Assembly: GCA_019639215.1 (NCBI GenBank)
Contig: JAHBSH010000023.1
Coordinates: forward strand, 1-33,784
Origin: Acidobacteriota bacterium
GTDB taxonomy: Bacteria; Acidobacteriota; Blastocatellia; Pyrinomonadales; Pyrinomonadaceae
Reading direction: 5' to 3'
Length of the DNA stretch: 33,784 nucleotides
Every line of letters starts with the position of its first letter. The first letter of the stretch is position 1. The notes beneath the pieces are model-generated. The model did not search any database, was not told the DNA's origin, and saw nothing but the letters and a program-made list of their open reading frames with translations. This document shows positions 22,737 to 30,873 of the stretch, piece by piece. The position numbers and the translations under genes were made by a program.

Positions 22737-24799
22737 TGAAGAGACAGGAAGACAGGGAGACAAGGAGACAAGGAGACAAGGAGATCCTTAGGTCTTTGTG
22801 CTTTCCTTTTTGCGTTTTCCGCTCAGTCTATTTAGATATTTCCTTGTCTTTCCGTCTTTCTGGTTTCTTCCTTGTTATTCTGTCACTCGCTTTATTCTCA
22901 ACTACATTTGCTCAGAGAACCGGCCCAGGCTGGGTTTGGCAGAACCCTCTGCCGCAGGGAAATCCGCTTACTGCCATCCATTTCGCGTCTGACAAGTCCA
23001 CAGGACTGGCTGTAGGCAGCGACGGTACTGCACTTCGTACGGTGAATGGCGGTTTTAATTGGGAACCGATATCGTTGCCGACGATCGGTGTGCTCGGCGG
23101 AGTTTATGTCAGGGACGAGAGAAATGCGGTCATCGTCGGAGCACGCGGAGCTATTCTTTTAACGGTGAACGGCGGACGAGCCTGGAAACAGGCAGCGTCC
23201 GGCACCAAAGATCACCTTCAGGATGTTACGTTCGCTCTTCGCGACCCGATGGTCGGCTGGGCAGTCGGTTCTTACGGGCGTGTTCTCAAAACAACTGATA
23301 ATGGATCGACTTGGTCAGAACAAAACTCGGGAACTGAAGAAAATCTTCAGGCCGTTGCAGCTTATGACAATCAGCGTCTTACAGCCGCCGGTGCGAACGG
23401 TATCGTATTGGTCAGTGATACCGGCGGAGATAGTTGGAAAAAGGCAATGCCCTGCGGCATGACACAGATAAACGCCGTGGCTATGCCATACAGCGATCTG
23501 ATAGTTGCTGCGGGGAAAAACGGCTGTCTTGCCAGGAGCGATGATGGCGGCGGCCGATGGACACGCGTAAGTTTATTCACCTCTGCCGATCTCTTCTCAC
23601 TTTCTTTCTCTGACGCCGAGCATGGTTCAATGACCGATTCCAACGGAATGGCTTGGCGCACGGCTGACGGCGGCAAAAGCTGGCTACCTTTTAATGTCAG
23701 AACAAATCCGCGACTGGTTTCGGTACATTTTGCGGATAAATACACAGGCTGGGCAGTAGGCGACAATGGTCTTATAGTCAGGACGGATGACAGCGGCTAC
23801 AGCTGGCAGAGGCTTTCCGGCGGTATGCGTGAAGACGTCAATGACATCCAATTTTTGGATAACAGCGTCGGTGTCGCTGCCGGATCGAACGGCAAGGTCT
23901 GGATAACCAATGATGGCGGACGCGTATGGATACCGGTTTTTTCCGGCACCAACGAGAATCTGAACGCCATATCCTTTTTTGACGGTCAGCGCGGATGGAT
24001 AGTTGGTGACAAAGGAACAATTCTTCGCACAAGCAATGGCGGATCAAGCTGGGGTTCTGGTGCTACAGAAGCAACAGATGATCTTCTCGGGGTTCATTTT
24101 ATCTCTCACACGCGCGGATTCGCAGTTGGGGCAAACGGCTCGATCCTGACCTCGGAAAATGCTGGAGTCTCGTGGCAGACCGTTCCATCACCTACGCGTT
24201 CGTGGCTTGAGGACGTAAGATTTCTGAACGAAAAGACAGGTGTTGCCGTCGGCGATAGAGGAACGATCATTGTTACGATGGACGGCGGCGAAGTATGGTC
24301 TTCAGTCGCCAGTCATGTGACAAACAATCTTTATTCGGCATCATTCAATGACGGCCAAAACGGATTCATCGTAGGTTCGAACGGTATCATCCTGAAAACC
24401 GAGGACGGAGGACTAAGCTGGCGAGATGTAGAATCTCCATTTACCGGACATCTTTTTTCCGTGGCAGCGGCCGGGAAGTTTTCGGCTGTCGCTGTCGGGG
24501 AACAAGGGCTTGTTGCTGTGACCGATGACGGCGGCGTTACGTGGAAATCGCAATCTGGGATAACCGGCAAAGTTCTGCTTTCGATAGCATATCGCGGCGG
24601 AAGGAATGTATGGGTCGCCGGTCGTGGCGGAACGATAATAAAGCGGACAGAAGAGCTTTCACCTGCCCCTTTTGTAACGCCCGCTTTGCCGCCTGTTTTG
24701 CGGTCAATAGTAAAACCGCCAAGTCCGCGTCAGCCTCTGATTACGATCACGGATGATGGCGACATACCTCCTGCGGTCGAGACAAAAAAAGATAATTGA
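22733..24799 (+). CDS. Secreted YCF48/BNR-type repeat protein (14 repeats)
   Basis: A 688-residue protein from the ATG that overlaps rnhA by four bases. After a highly charged stretch encoded by a tandem repeat (RQEDRETRRQGDKEI) comes a hydrophobic signal peptide with FFLVILSLALFSTTFAQ, cleaved before QRTGPGWVW. Fourteen repeats of about 45 residues follow, each ending in G-x-G-x(3-4)-T-x-(D/N)-G-G-x-x-W (for example WAVGDNGLIVRTDDSGYSW). These are YCF48-like blades, as in the photosystem assembly factor HCF136, but in heterotrophs the family is a general extracellular propeller group. A Pro-rich C-terminus (SIVKPPSPRQPLIT) ends the protein. The start is doubtful: a TTG at 22844 would give a cleaner signal peptide but has no ribosome site. 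Confidence 0.82.
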   Translation: MMKRQEDRETRRQGDKEILRSLCFPFCVFRSVYLDISLSFRLSGFFLVILSLALFSTTFAQRTGPGWVWQNPLPQGNPLTAIHFASDKSTGLAVGSDGTALRTVNGGFNWEPISLPTIGVLGGVYVRDERNAVIVGARGAILLTVNGGRAWKQAASGTKDHLQDVTFALRDPMVGWAVGSYGRVLKTTDNGSTWSEQNSGTEENLQAVAAYDNQRLTAAGANGIVLVSDTGGDSWKKAMPCGMTQINAVAMPYSDLIVAAGKNGCLARSDDGGGRWTRVSLFTSADLFSLSFSDAEHGSMTDSNGMAWRTADGGKSWLPFNVRTNPRLVSVHFADKYTGWAVGDNGLIVRTDDSGYSWQRLSGGMREDVNDIQFLDNSVGVAAGSNGKVWITNDGGRVWIPVFSGTNENLNAISFFDGQRGWIVGDKGTILRTSNGGSSWGSGATEATDDLLGVHFISHTRGFAVGANGSILTSENAGVSWQTVPSPTRSWLEDVRFLNEKTGVAVGDRGTIIVTMDGGEVWSSVASHVTNNLYSASFNDGQNGFIVGSNGIILKTEDGGLSWRDVESPFTGHLFSVAAAGKFSAVAVGEQGLVAVTDDGGVTWKSQSGITGKVLLSIAYRGGRNVWVAGRGGTIIKRTEELSPAPFVTPALPPVLRSIVKPPSPRQPLITITDDGDIPPAVETKKDN
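22740..22787. repeat. Octanucleotide tandem repeat (GGAGACAA)n
   Basis: Three perfect copies of GGAGACAA (22756-22779) are flanked by one degenerate copy on the left (GAAGACAG, 22748-22755) and one on the right (GGAGATCC). The strand is purine-only except for the C. Directly after it comes a pyrimidine-rich stretch (22788-22880) which contains CTTGTCTTTCCGTC and could fold back on it. The repeat lies inside the coding start of the YCF48-type gene. Confidence 0.85.
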
Positions 24800-24808
24800 T
24801 CAAACCCA

Positions 24809-25696
24809 TTATCGCCCTACAACGACAGAGATCCATTCTCCTGAGTAAGCGACATCAATATCATTTATACCTTCCTTTTCAAGAGCTCGTCTGATCTGCG
24901 GCTCTTGTTCGGCAAGTATTCCCGAAAGCAAAAGCAGTCTGCGTGATCTTTCCAGAAGCATTGGCAGAATAGGTTCAATTACATCAAGCGTCAGGTTGGC
25001 ACAGACGAAATCGGCTGAAGGAGTTGATGGATTCAATGTCCCTTCATACAGATCTATATATGAAGCGACCGAATTGAGTGCCAGATTTTCCCGCGCGATC
25101 GTTACAGAATCAGTGTCATTATCACAGGCAGTTATCTTAGGTGCAGATTCGGGGTCATTTGCTTTTACAAGCATTGCCGCCGCGATAGAAAGTATTCCTG
25201 TTCCTGTGCCGACATCTAAAAAACTCTCGTTCGGCTGATAAAGACGGTCAATGGCATCAAGACAAAGACGGGTCGTGTCATGCGTTCCGGTGCCGAAAGC
25301 CATGTTAGGCTCTATCTTTATCACAAACTCACCGGCAGGGTCTTCCCACGGCGGCGATACGACAAAGCGGCCAACTGTTGTCGGTTTCCAATGCTTTTTC
25401 CATTCGGCAAGCCAATCTGTTTGGCCGACCGTTTCCCACTCTTTAGCGATGACGGAATTGTCATCATGGCCATATACTTCGAGAGAATACAAAAGAGCAT
25501 TATTAACAGCGTCTTCTGACAGCGGTTCGCTGAAATAACCTGAAACACGTACCGTATCTTCATCAGTTTTTCTCAGATGATCGATCTCAGTTCCGAGAGA
25601 ATCAAGCTCGTTCAGAGCAAATTCAATTGCCTCAGCGGCTTTAGGTAAAACAGTGATATGGAGTGAATACCAGGTCTGGGCGGAAGTAGAACTCAT
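24809..25696 (-). CDS. prmA: Ribosomal protein L11 methyltransferase
   Basis: A 295-residue PrmA, which trimethylates lysines and the N-terminus of ribosomal protein L11. The N-terminal substrate-recognition domain (residues 1-95) is followed by WLAEWKKHWKPTTVG, the linker, and by the SAM-binding domain with MAFGTGTHDTT, DVGTGTGILSIAAA and CANLTLDVI. The motifs and length are typical. It begins two bases after the era stop codon on the same strand, so the two are co-transcribed. The 9-base gap at its 3' end separates it from the convergent YCF48-type gene. The enzyme is not essential in E. coli but widely kept. Confidence 0.93.
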   Translation of the reverse strand: MSSTSAQTWYSLHITVLPKAAEAIEFALNELDSLGTEIDHLRKTDEDTVRVSGYFSEPLSEDAVNNALLYSLEVYGHDDNSVIAKEWETVGQTDWLAEWKKHWKPTTVGRFVVSPPWEDPAGEFVIKIEPNMAFGTGTHDTTRLCLDAIDRLYQPNESFLDVGTGTGILSIAAAMLVKANDPESAPKITACDNDTDSVTIARENLALNSVASYIDLYEGTLNPSTPSADFVCANLTLDVIEPILPMLLERSRRLLLLSGILAEQEPQIRRALEKEGINDIDVAYSGEWISVVVGR

Positions 25697-25698
25697 AG

Positions 25699-26598
25699 CT
25701 ATTGTTGTATCCCCATTTCATCCAGGTCACGTTCGCGATTACGCCAATCCTCAACGACCTTTACAAAAAGATGCAGATAAATATTCTTGTCCAGAAGAGC
25801 TTCAATATCTTTTCGGGCCTCTATGCCTATCGATTTCAGCTTTGCCCCGCCTTTTCCGATGATTATCTTTTTTTGCGAAGACCTTTCAACGTAAATGACG
25901 CAATGGATGCGGGTTTGGTCTGGATCGGTCTCATCCCAGCGTTCGGTCAGGACGGCGGTGACGTATGGTATCTCTTCACCTGTTGAGGCCAGTATTTTTT
26001 CACGAACCATTTCGGCGACGATAATCCTCAAAGGCTGGTCAGTAAGTTCGTCCTCACTGAAAATCGGATCGCCTTTAGGAAGATGTTTGATGATCTCCGT
26101 CATCATCGCGTCTAGAGCCTCACCCTTGAGAGCTGATACGGGGATGATCTCTTCAAAGTTATGTTCCTTCGAATATAACTCCATGAGAGGTAGCAGCTGT
26201 TTTTTGTCTTTGATCTTATCTATTTTGTTCAGGACGAGGATCGATGGTTTGTCGGAGCGTTTTACTAGATCGAGCACGAAACGGTCGCCATTGCCCGTAG
26301 AAACACTTGCGTCACGAAGGAGCACCACCAGATCGACCGAGAGAACCGCATCGTTTACCGAGGCCATCATTCGGCGGTTAAGCAGATGGCCGGGTTTGTG
26401 AACTCCCGGTGTGTCGATAAAAACGATCTGACCCTCGGGTCGTGAGACGATACCTTGTATCTTATGACGCGTTGTTTGGGGTTTGTTTGAGACCGCTGCG
26501 ATCTTTTCGCCTACCAGCCGGTTCAAAAGAGTAGATTTGCCGGCGTTTGGCCTGCCTATAAAGGCAACATAGCCGCTGCGGTAATTTGTTTCTGCCAT
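25699..26598 (-). CDS. era: GTPase Era
   Basis: A 299-residue Era, the essential GTPase that binds the 3' end of 16S rRNA during 30S subunit assembly. The G1 motif GRPNAGKS is at residues 15-22, G3 DTPG at 62-65, G4 NKID at 124-127, and the switch segment NKPQTTRHKIQGI is typical. The C-terminal KH domain has the GKGG loop at 248-251 (KKIIIGKGGAKLKSIG). The order era then prmA, two bases apart, suggests a shared ribosome-maturation transcript. A 54-base gap separates it from the upstream TPR gene; a small GGCTGC/GCAGCC stem lies there. Confidence 0.96.
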   Translation of the reverse strand: MAETNYRSGYVAFIGRPNAGKSTLLNRLVGEKIAAVSNKPQTTRHKIQGIVSRPEGQIVFIDTPGVHKPGHLLNRRMMASVNDAVLSVDLVVLLRDASVSTGNGDRFVLDLVKRSDKPSILVLNKIDKIKDKKQLLPLMELYSKEHNFEEIIPVSALKGEALDAMMTEIIKHLPKGDPIFSEDELTDQPLRIIVAEMVREKILASTGEEIPYVTAVLTERWDETDPDQTRIHCVIYVERSSQKKIIIGKGGAKLKSIGIEARKDIEALLDKNIYLHLFVKVVEDWRNRERDLDEMGIQQ

Positions 26599-26652
26599 TG
26601 ATCGGAAATAAGGGTCGAGGCTGCATTGTTATACAGCAGCCCCGATACGGAT

Positions 26653-28452
26653 CTATTGTTCCTTCATTATACGCTGTTTTGCGGAAAGGGCTTCGTTATA
26701 TCCGCCTCCGGCGATCGGACCGAGTCTTATAGCCCGATCATAAACCGCAACAGCGTAGCTTGAATCACCGGCGAACTCATACAATCTGCCCAATGCGAGA
26801 AATGTGAGTGAAAGCAATGCACGGTCAACTTGTTGCGTCTCGGCTATTCTGAGCACATTTTCATATGCTACTTTTGATTCCAACAGCTTTGCCTGCTGTT
26901 CATCCTCATCTTCGATCGATTGAGCAGACAGGCCGGAGACTCGTCCAATGTTGAAATGTATGCGCGGTTCACCGGGATTTGCTTCCAGCAATTTTTTCAA
27001 TTCTGCTTCGGCAAGTTTATAATCTTTTGCCGCTATGATCTCCTGCACTTCTATAAGCTTATTCGTTACTGGGTTTTCTATGATGATCGGCCCGTAAGAA
27101 CCTTCAGCGCGTCGTTTCTCGCGTGTTGCAATCGCTCTATTTCTTGCCTCGGCATATTGCTCAAGCCTGTTGCGTTCTTTTGCAGGTTCAAACGAAAGCA
27201 GCATTTCACGCATTGAGGCGGTGATGTCCACGCCTGATTCCTCTATGCCGCGAAGCTGTTCCGCAAAATAGAACACGAGAACAGCGCCTTTTTCATAATC
27301 CTCAGAAAGACGCAGAGCGGTCTCATCAGAAAATTCCTTTTTCAGGGTTTCCAGTTCGCCAGAAACGACTTTCCTCTCTGCGTCGGTCTTCATCTGGTCG
27401 ATCTTTCTACGAGACTGTTCAGTGGCTATCTGGACACGTTCGTTCTCAACCTGTTTTGCGTCTATCGCAGCCACCAATGAACGTGAAACTGCGAGATAAA
27501 CATCAGGTGAGGTTGAAGGGTCGATCTTACGACGTTGATCCAGCATGACCTTTACCGAAGGACTGATCGCAGTAACCTCGCGTGAAAAGCTGAGGACAAT
27601 AGGGTCAATGACATATTGAAGATAACTTCGCCGCACATCAGAAAAACTAATATTCACATCCGGCGGGACAACGACGAAATACTCATCTTTGACGTTAACG
27701 AAATTTACAACTCCCGTTGGGGCGAGCATTTCGGGTACGATGACAAACCTTCGTTCGCGTGTGCGTACCTCGGTGTTGGTCAATGTAGTTCTCGATGAGC
27801 CGCTTCTTTGGGTTTCCGTTTTTATTCGTTCATTGAAATAGATCTGCGGCCGTGTTTTAAGATAGGTCAGGACATCTCTAACCATCTCTCCTGCCGAAGG
27901 CTTTAACCTGGATTCTGCTGCCTCATTATAGTTTTTGACATACTCGTTAAGATTTCCGGAAAAGCTGGAAAGCCTGTAAAAGTCTCGTACCAACGGGGCA
28001 AAATCCAGCACGTCCAGCAATTTTCCGGGCAGGTCGGTCATAACCACCGGATCTGCAAGGTCGGGTACGTCACTGAGTGTGTATGCCATCGATATGAACG
28101 GAGCAACTATCTCGGCATCTGTAGCTTTTGGCCGGGTCTGTTTGTGACGAACCAGAAATGAAGTGATCCTTTGACGAAGTTTTTCATCCAACGCGGCAAG
28201 GTCGCTGTTTAGCTGATCGCGGAATTTGTCCCCGGCAGAGGAAAGCGGAGTATTGATGACCTTGACCGGATTTCCGTTCGCATCTACAGTTCTCGCCGCT
28301 TCTATCGTTGCCAACACGACCATTACACGTTTGTCTGGCTGGATTCTTACACCATAATTCGCAAGGTCGAAACCCGCCGGGGTTTCCTGACCAAGGGCAG
28401 TAGCTGAAAAAGCTAGGAATATGACCGTCAGTGTTAATAAGGACTTGTTCAT
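26653..28452 (-). CDS. Large secreted protein with C-terminal TPR-like region
   Basis: A 599-residue protein with a clean signal peptide (MNKSLLTLTVIFLAFSATALG, cleavage near residue 21 before QETPAGFD). The central part is mostly helical and charged, with a long coiled-coil-like stretch (EQSRRKIDQMKTDAERKVVSGE). The C-terminal ~120 residues form tetratricopeptide-like helices (DYKLAEAELKKLLEANPGEP, SSYAVAVYDRAIRLGP). A secreted or periplasmic scaffold is likely, but I recognise no catalytic domain. The ATG at 28452 was chosen because it begins the signal peptide; another in-frame ATG lies at 28479. It is on the same strand as era (54-base gap). Confidence 0.75.
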   Translation of the reverse strand: MNKSLLTLTVIFLAFSATALGQETPAGFDLANYGVRIQPDKRVMVVLATIEAARTVDANGNPVKVINTPLSSAGDKFRDQLNSDLAALDEKLRQRITSFLVRHKQTRPKATDAEIVAPFISMAYTLSDVPDLADPVVMTDLPGKLLDVLDFAPLVRDFYRLSSFSGNLNEYVKNYNEAAESRLKPSAGEMVRDVLTYLKTRPQIYFNERIKTETQRSGSSRTTLTNTEVRTRERRFVIVPEMLAPTGVVNFVNVKDEYFVVVPPDVNISFSDVRRSYLQYVIDPIVLSFSREVTAISPSVKVMLDQRRKIDPSTSPDVYLAVSRSLVAAIDAKQVENERVQIATEQSRRKIDQMKTDAERKVVSGELETLKKEFSDETALRLSEDYEKGAVLVFYFAEQLRGIEESGVDITASMREMLLSFEPAKERNRLEQYAEARNRAIATREKRRAEGSYGPIIIENPVTNKLIEVQEIIAAKDYKLAEAELKKLLEANPGEPRIHFNIGRVSGLSAQSIEDEDEQQAKLLESKVAYENVLRIAETQQVDRALLSLTFLALGRLYEFAGDSSYAVAVYDRAIRLGPIAGGGYNEALSAKQRIMKEQ

Positions 28453-28560
28453 CACAAGATTCAATTTACTCCCGTTCATCGTTAAAATTCAATAAGGAAT
28501 AGATGTATTGATGGGGACAAGGGATGTATTACAAAGATAACTGCCGCAAAAAGAGCTAAA

Positions 28561-28588
28561 GGATAAAGGAATGTCTCTTCCTTTATCC
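28561..28588 (-). terminator. Rho-independent terminator of the STAS gene
   Basis: GGATAAAGGAA and TTCCTTTATCC form a perfect 11-base stem with a 6-base loop. On the minus strand it is followed by TTTAGCTCTTTTT, a moderate T-rich tail. It lies about 50 bases after the stop codon of the STAS-domain gene. The stem is fairly A/T-rich, so efficiency may be modest. Confidence 0.6.
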
Positions 28589-28640
28589 TCTACAAAATCA
28601 ATCGGAACCGTATGGGCCATCAATGATGCCCAAAGGTCTT

Positions 28641-28988
28641 TTACTCAAAACTGGCCAACGCCGCCGCTTCATCCTCGTAAACATCAAAAACGGTGAGAAG
28701 TTTGGTTATTGCCAGCAGATCCTGGATCTTTTGGGTCAGGTTAAGAAGCTTGAGCGTGCCGTTCTCCTTGTTCACTGCTGTAAAGCTGGATACGAGTTCT
28801 CCAATACCGCTCGAATCAATGTAGCCAACCGAACCGAGGTTCAGAAGTATCTTGTTCTTTCCTTCGCCAAGGAGCCGTCGAATGGCATTTCTCAGAGCGA
28901 CGCTGCCCTCACCGATCGTTACTTTGCCTTCAAGATCGAGAATTGTCACATCACCGGCCTGGCGTTCCGAAATTGTAATATCAGACAT
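28641..28988 (-). CDS. STAS-domain anti-sigma factor antagonist
   Basis: A 115-residue single STAS domain (SpoIIAA/RsbV type). The phosphorylatable serine lies in IDSSGIGEL (Ser59 or Ser60), inside the usual DSSG loop, and [13 protein letters not shown] is the conserved strand before it. In the unphosphorylated form such proteins bind the kinase and free its partner sigma factor or other target. AGGAG lies seven bases before the ATG. The RsbW-like kinase gene is 88 bases upstream on the same strand, which fits a kinase-antagonist pair. No phosphatase (RsbU type) or sigma factor gene is beside it. A terminator-like stem follows. Confidence 0.92.
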   Translation of the reverse strand: MSDITISERQAGDVTILDLEGKVTIGEGSVALRNAIRRLLGEGKNKILLNLGSVGYIDSSGIGELVSSFTAVNKENGTLKLLNLTQKIQDLLAITKLLTVFDVYEDEAAALASFE

Positions 28989-29076
28989 GTTTATCTCCTA
29001 ATTTTAGGTCTATTTAACTTAATGAAAAGCAGATTTTATGACACTGTAGAAAGAATGTCCACAATCTTCTGCCATA

Positions 29077-29487
29077 TCAAGATCTTTTTATCATTTTCAC
29101 AATTGTGCCGCCTTCGGCATGGTTCACCCATTCTACTTCGTCCATAAATGACCGCATGAACAATATACCGCGGCCGGAGGCGTTAAGGATGTTTGCCGGA
29201 TCGGTCGGGTCAGGGATCTCAGTGATTGTGAAACCAGTACCGTGGTCGCGTACCTGGATCGAAAATGCGTTTACCACGGCCTCGAGAGTTACCTCAACAG
29301 ATTTGTCATCGTCGAATTTATTGCCATGTTTAACAGCATTAGCGACCGACTCGCGCACAGCAAGATCGACCGCAGAGACCACATCGTCCCCGAAACCGTT
29401 CTCACGGGCAAATATCTCAGCCTTGCTTGCCGCCTCATCGACGGATTCAATACGACTCGGCAATATTAGTTCCAGATTACTTGACAC
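29077..29487 (-). CDS. RsbW-like anti-sigma factor serine kinase (HATPase)
   Basis: A 136-residue GHKL ATPase of the RsbW/SpoIIAB type. The N box is ESVANAVKHGN (Glu46, Asn50), the G1 box DHGTGF at 81-86 and the G2 segment GRGI at 105-108. Such kinases phosphorylate the STAS antagonist and hold the sigma factor or another response partner. The start is a GTG giving the family-like opening SSNLELILPSRIESVDEAA; the longer frame upstream begins at a TTG and has no support. No Shine-Dalgarno is seen: a -10-like box ends nine bases before the GTG. The STAS gene follows after 88 bases; aroA is divergent. Confidence 0.9.
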   Translation of the reverse strand: MSSNLELILPSRIESVDEAASKAEIFARENGFGDDVVSAVDLAVRESVANAVKHGNKFDDDKSVEVTLEAVVNAFSIQVRDHGTGFTITEIPDPTDPANILNASGRGILFMRSFMDEVEWVNHAEGGTIVKMIKRS

Positions 29488-29496
29488 AATGAATAA

Positions 29497-29526
29497 AGGA
29501 TAGAGTAAAGGTAGCCAGTAAGGCAA
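29497..29526 (-). promoter_or_regulatory. Candidate promoter of the RsbW-like gene
   Basis: On the minus strand, TTGCCT (29526-29521) and TATCCT (29502-29497) are 18 bases apart and the -10 box ends nine bases before the GTG. The transcript would start almost at the initiation codon, which fits the lack of a Shine-Dalgarno sequence. Confidence 0.4.
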
Positions 29527-29540
29527 GGTTCTGTCAAGTC

Positions 29541-29570
29541 AGGACAAGACAGAATAAATCAGGATAGAAT
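29541..29570 (+). promoter_or_regulatory. Candidate promoter of aroA
   Basis: AGGACA (29541-29546) and TAGAAT (29565-29570) are 18 bases apart, and TAGAAT ends seven bases before the aroA ATG. The -10 matches five of six consensus bases and the -35 four of six. The promoter lies back-to-back with that of the RsbW-like gene. Confidence 0.4.
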
Positions 29571-29577
29571 AGGTTTG

Positions 29578-30873
29578 ATGAGAATAGGATCAGCACGCAT
29601 GCTCAAAGGAAAGATCGATCTTCCCGGAGACAAATCAATATCACACAGAGCTGCGATGTTCGCGGCAATGGCATCAGGGCAGAGCAGTATAGAGAATTAC
29701 GCCGCAAGTGAAGATTGCGCATCTACGTTAAAATGCCTTGATTCTTTAGGCGTCGATATCAAGCAGAGCGGATCGACTCTGGTCATAGAAGGAGCAGGGG
29801 AAGCAGGGTTCAAACTGCCTTCTTCCGATCTTGACTGCGGAAACAGCGGGACGACAATGCGTTTGATGGCCGGGGTACTTGCCGGAGCAGGTGTCGAATG
29901 TGTTTTGACAGGAGACGCTTCGCTTAGCAAAAGGCCTATGAGAAGGGTCGTTGATCCTCTGACCCAAATGGGAGCTGAGTTCGAAACAGTAGATGGCCAT
30001 TCGCCGCTGACGATAAAAGGCGGTAGAAGACTGACGGGAATTGAATATACATTGCCGGTTTCTTCGGCCCAGGTAAAATCCTGTGTAATGCTCGCAGGAC
30101 TGAATGCTTCCGGCACAACGGTTGTCATCGAACCTACCCCAACTCGCGATCATACGGAAAGAATGCTGGAGCAGTTCGGCGTTAGCGTCGGTATTGAAAT
30201 TGATGGGACAGCACGACGCATAGCGGTCAGCGGCGGTTCAAGGTTGAAAGGTACGTCGCTTCGTGTGCCGGGCGATATTTCTGCGGCGGCATTTTTTCTT
30301 GTAGCGGCAGCTATCATAAAAGACTCACAATTATTTTTGCCATTCGTCGGGCTAAATCCTTCACGTTCCGCGGTTCTGGATATTTTGCAGCAAGCCGGAG
30401 CGAATATGTCGATAAAGGTACACGACACGGGCAAGGGCGAGCCTGTGGGCGACATTGAGATAATGGGAAGCGGAACGGACGGATTGGCCAAAGACAGGAT
30501 CGTCATTGAAGGTGACATCGTGGCAAATGTGATAGATGAAGTGCCGATTCTTGCTATATTTGGGACACAGCTCGAAGGTGGACTTGAGGTTCGCAACGCG
30601 AGCGAACTAAGAGTCAAAGAAACCGACCGCATCGACGCAGTGGTGAGAAATCTGCGCAAAATGGGGGCGGAGATCGAGGAGCGTGAGGATGGATTTATTG
30701 TGTCCCGTTCTTTTCTCAAAGGTGCTGAGGTGGAATCATTCGGAGATCACCGAATAGCAATGGCCTTTGCCGTAGCCGGCCTCGTGGCTACGGGCGATAC
30801 GGTAGTAAATGGAGCAGAATGTGCGGCTGTGTCATTTCCTGATTTCTTTGACCAGCTTGCGGCGGTACGTTGA
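29578..30873 (+). CDS. aroA: 3-phosphoshikimate 1-carboxyvinyltransferase (EPSP synthase)
   Basis: A 431-residue EPSP synthase, which joins phosphoenolpyruvate to shikimate 3-phosphate in the aromatic amino acid route. PGDKSISHR (Lys19, Ser20, Arg24) is the substrate-binding start. GNSGTTMRL (88-96) takes the place of the family's GNAGTxxR. RPMRRVVDPL (119-128) is the usual conserved arginine segment. The catalytic Asp is in VIDEVPILA, the PEP-binding RVKETDRI and FGDHRIAMA motifs follow near the end. All key residues are present. Its ATG lacks a good ribosome site; a TAGAAT box lies seven bases upstream. The stop and the next gene's ATG share one base (TGATG). Confidence 0.95.
   Translation: MRIGSARMLKGKIDLPGDKSISHRAAMFAAMASGQSSIENYAASEDCASTLKCLDSLGVDIKQSGSTLVIEGAGEAGFKLPSSDLDCGNSGTTMRLMAGVLAGAGVECVLTGDASLSKRPMRRVVDPLTQMGAEFETVDGHSPLTIKGGRRLTGIEYTLPVSSAQVKSCVMLAGLNASGTTVVIEPTPTRDHTERMLEQFGVSVGIEIDGTARRIAVSGGSRLKGTSLRVPGDISAAAFFLVAAAIIKDSQLFLPFVGLNPSRSAVLDILQQAGANMSIKVHDTGKGEPVGDIEIMGSGTDGLAKDRIVIEGDIVANVIDEVPILAIFGTQLEGGLEVRNASELRVKETDRIDAVVRNLRKMGAEIEEREDGFIVSRSFLKGAEVESFGDHRIAMAFAVAGLVATGDTVVNGAECAAVSFPDFFDQLAAVR

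Noticed and set aside
22740..22787. CRISPR-like array at the tandem repeats
   Set aside because: Units are 8 bases long and contiguous with no spacers; no cas gene in the window.
26619..26641. GGCTGC/GCAGCC stem between the TPR gene and era as a terminator
   Set aside because: Only six pairs with an 11-base loop and no T-run on the transcribed strand.
30150..30719. A 189-codon minus-strand frame rich in Ser and Pro
   Set aside because: Antisense of aroA, whose catalytic motifs are intact; composition is typical of a shadow frame.
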